Below, one piece after another: positions 36,294 through 39,257 of a stretch of DNA of 39,257 nucleotides (within the stretch, counting starts at the first letter, position 1; each line of letters begins with the position of its first letter). The position numbers and the translations under genes are program-made. Source of the DNA: Reticulitermes lucifugus. Lineage: Eukaryota; Arthropoda; Insecta; Blattodea; Rhinotermitidae. Location of the stretch: positions 47,350 to 86,606 of the forward strand of contig JAKCWW010000216.1 of the NCBI GenBank assembly GCA_026260175.1, written 5' to 3'. The notes under the pieces were generated by a model. It did not search any database and was not told the origin of the DNA. It was given only the letters and a program-made list of their open reading frames with translations.

Positions 36294-38916
36294 TGAAGAA
36301 TGCGCAAATTTCTGGTTTCACTTTTAATCTCTTACGTAGATTCCACATACACATCCTACCTCACAGGCCTTGATTTCACTATGCAATCTGCAACAAATAA
36401 AACATGGAGTCTATATATTTTACTCTAAACAGTTACAACAGCCTTCATGTGTGGTAACTTTGTAAGAATTTAGTCTTTCACAGTTTTGCACTTAATTTCC
36501 AGCACAGGAACGCCAAACCTTCAGCAAATTCGAAAGGGAAGAAATTCAGGAGGGAGTTTCAGGATTTTCTTCTCCCTTCACTTTACATCCCCAATTTTCT
36601 TTCCTCCTTTTTATGGTAGAATAGGAACAGATAAACGACAGACTCGAATGAACCTAGAAAACTGACCATTGGACAGAAAGCTCTAGGGGTAATTCTGAGA
36701 GATGAGGGGAAAGAACTATTAAACACGTGACTCAATATGGTGGCACGTACCTTCTGTAGTATTACAGTCTTCGTACTAGAAGACGGTCAATAAAATCTAC
36801 CACATTGCATTGGGGTGGTGTAAAATATTGCATGAGAAAAATACACTTTTTTCCCTTCAGTGCAAAAAAATGTTGATCAACTTCGTTAAGTTCTGCGAAT
36901 GCACTGGGGAAGACTGTGTAGATTACTGGGTTAGCGGGAGAAAAATATATCTTGTACCTTCTTGTCAATTTCACATATATATATACTTACGCACACATGA
37001 TCTTGGTAAAAGGAATTTTGTCTTCAATATTGAATAGAATATATGGCTGGATATTATTTTTATTCAAAGCTACACCTGTCCACAATTTTTTTCGGATTGG
37101 GAAAGACAGACATTTAAATTGTATAAAATAAATATTTCCTTTAACTCGCCTCCTTATACAAGCTCTTCTACAAGTTATATGGGGTCTATTCTTCGCTAGC
37201 GAAGTAAACGGCTCCCAGAAATTCTGTGATAAAGAAGAGCGAAGAAATTGACCGCTTACTACAGCTTCTTAAAATATCTTGTATTTAATTAATGTTATTG
37301 AGTTTAGGGAAAGGAAAGAGACAGAAATTAATAATGGTATTGAAGATAGTTGACTGATTGTTCCTCAATTTTAAAACTCGAAAGAACTCAGACCCGTAAA
37401 AAATAAAAAGTTTTTCGTGCCGCTTTTGCATGATTTGGGACACAAAGTAGTTGAAGTGGTAGCAAATTCTGAAGTCAGTAAGGGATTGAAACCGTGTGAG
37501 TGTGACGCTACATTCCAGTGGCTAATAGAAGCTTCACTAGAATTGAATAATTAAATAATAAATTAGCCTATCATAAAATGAAAACATGAAAACAGACATA
37601 ATACCTCAGTATGAAGCACTGATTTTACAATATCTCTAAACGTAAATATCTGGGAACAATGCGAAAATGTGGATGTAGATTAAATTACAAGAACTCAGGA
37701 AATGTTTGTTACTATTCGGCTCAAAGTATTTAATTTCTTTTCCTTGTGCACCTTTTCAGCAAAAATCGTAATTTTATGTATTTAGGTTGTTACTTTTTAA
37801 CAAATTTATGAACCAAAGTTTTGTGTTCATTTTTTCCTTCCCCTTATGAGATACTGGTCCACTCTATCTTAATGTCATTAATTTAATTATCTCTAAAACA
37901 CTAACTGAAGTTTGCATGGTCAGAAAATTTCTGATTTTATAACATTGTAATTTGCAACGTAGATTCTTTTTAGGTAAAACAAAAAAAAATCAGTTCCTTA
38001 GTTTAGTTCTGAGACTTGGGTCTCCCGCATTGAAGTACCTTGCAAGTGCTGTTGTAGTATTATCTTAAAATATTCCACAATTAATGTTTCTCACATCCTT
38101 ACAAATTAGTCTTTAAAATTATCGTCTCGAGACTAACAATTTTGAATGAGAAATTTTAAAGATTCCTTCAGACACAATATGCTAAGACTCCAGTTTTAAA
38201 TTTCCATTCATCCTACCTTTTCTTAGCCAACCAATGCTGATGAAGTAAGTAGTAGTATAAATAAACACAAATTTCAGAGAGACAAAATGTCTTCTGATGA
38301 GACTAGCTTCTCTAAATATTTTTACAATTACTTCCTCAGTGCTCTCTCTTAGAACAGAAATATGTCTCTAAATGTTCTACATATGTATGGCATCAGAATA
38401 ATTGATATCTACCAATGGGCTGAAAAAAAGAGGCTCAGACGGCAGCACACGTAAGAGGACGGAAATATTCCCCCACACTACTCAGATTTCATTGGTCTTT
38501 TGGGATGCTGGACAGGTATACACCAAGGTGAAGAGGATGTGGGGACTGTTCTTTCACATCCATTTTTCATAAAACTAACTCCAAAGAAATTGTTTTTATT
38601 AAAATTTAAGTTTATATTATTTATTATCCTGGGTAAGGTAATATATCGACTGAAACGTAACAAGGTTTTGTGGAAAAATTAAGCCACACCAGAAAGGAAA
38701 ATCGAAGGATGGAAAACAAAATTATACAAAACTAAGTCAGTGTTATCACCTACAATCCTACACATAAACCGCAAGTGATTGGAAAGAAATTATAAAAAAA
38801 AAATTAGGTGAGAGCAAAACTGAAATTTCTGTGAGGAGTAGCTCGACATCGCATTTAAAGATGCCGGAAATCCACAGCAATTAAACATAATTTTTGTAAC
38901 AAGCAAATAATGAATA
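36294..38916. other. Unannotated AT-rich stretch
   Basis: Overlapping ORFs of 60-75 codons on both strands (36762-37037 and 38478-38682) have no recognisable motif. I see no repeat or RNA gene. Confidence 0.5.
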
Positions 38917-39257
38917 CAGGTAGCCCTCGACTTACGCCGGGGATGCGTTCCTGGACGAAACGGCGTAATCGGAATCGGCATAAATTGAAACGATTTATAA
39001 CGTAAATCAATGGAAAGTAAATGACATGCGTTCCCGGCACCCAAACGTTGACGAGTAATATAATGACATTGCATTTAAAGCTCTGAAATAACGTAACTAT
39101 AATAAAGGGAATTTAAAACATATATTTTGTACACTTACAACCGGCAATGGCGTAAAGAAACAGCGTTAGTCCCTGGTTGAGAATCGTCACGTTTTTTTTA
39201 AAGAAAGCATGCAGTGTGGACTGTCGTGATTTCTTCTTTCTTTCTATCAAAATTTCA
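38917..39257 (+). mobile_element. Left end of a pogo/Tigger-like DNA transposon or MITE, cut by the window end
   Basis: The sequence starts CAGGTAGCCCTCGACTTACG at 38917, directly preceded by TA (38915-38916), the usual pogo/Tigger target. It continues with GGGGATGCGTTCCTGGACGA and CGGCGTAATCGGAATCGGCA, the CTTACG...GTTCCTG...CGTAA...GGAA pattern of such termini. No matching right end is found before the window ends, so the length is unknown. The 94- and 61-codon minus-strand ORFs across it have no recognisable transposase motif. Confidence 0.65.

Noticed and set aside
38293..38320. Second hammerhead candidate starting with CTGATGAGAC
   Set aside because: No GAAAC or cleavage triplet follows at a workable distance, and no stem II can be drawn. 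CTGATGA at 19211 fails for the same reason.

Overview
The window looks like non-coding DNA, intergenic or intronic, from a large AT-rich animal genome, most likely an insect. The clues are LINE 3'-end peptides of a kind common in insect genomes, several tRNA-derived SINE copies, microsatellites and minisatellites, and no open reading frame longer than 136 codons. A polyneopteran such as a cockroach is my best guess for the host, but this rests on remembered repeat families and is not proven by the sequence. I found no host protein-coding exon, rRNA, intact tRNA, operon or CRISPR array that I can support. Short ORFs of 60-136 codons occur throughout at a density expected by chance.

Layout: 1-501 is the end of a 25-bp satellite whose units alternate between two types. 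502-4604 is mostly featureless apart from short simple repeats. 4605-4875 is a decayed LINE 3' end. 9090-9428 is a MITE-like element with pogo/Tigger-type ends. 10623-10700 holds three near-identical 26-bp repeats. 14930-15400 is a second LINE 3' end, of a different subfamily, interrupted by a 50-N assembly gap. 15641-15902 is a foldback element with 108-bp arms, each arm carrying a hammerhead-ribozyme-like core. 16103-16357 is a degenerate 63-bp (21-codon) tandem repeat that remains open in one frame. 17550-17745 and 36010-36293 are two copies of one SINE family. 17776-17830 is a 28-bp direct duplication. 18581-18877 is a well-preserved tRNA-derived SINE. 21365-21945 is a long compound G/T-rich microsatellite. 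26735-27440 is a decayed tandem array of about 140 bp per unit; related pieces lie at 22985-23290 and, inverted, at 18125-18240. 29040-29220 is a third SINE-like copy. 31500-31640 is a third LINE remnant. 38917 to the window end is the left end of another pogo/Tigger-like element.

No genes work together here; the window is a palimpsest of mobile-element insertions and tandem repeats. The most interesting item is the foldback element at 15641-15902. Its longest mismatch-free block between the two arms coincides with the hammerhead-like core, and the arms differ by a paired C-G to U-A change at stem III. Hammerhead ribozymes are known in Penelope-like retroelements and retrozymes, so this may be a nonautonomous relative.
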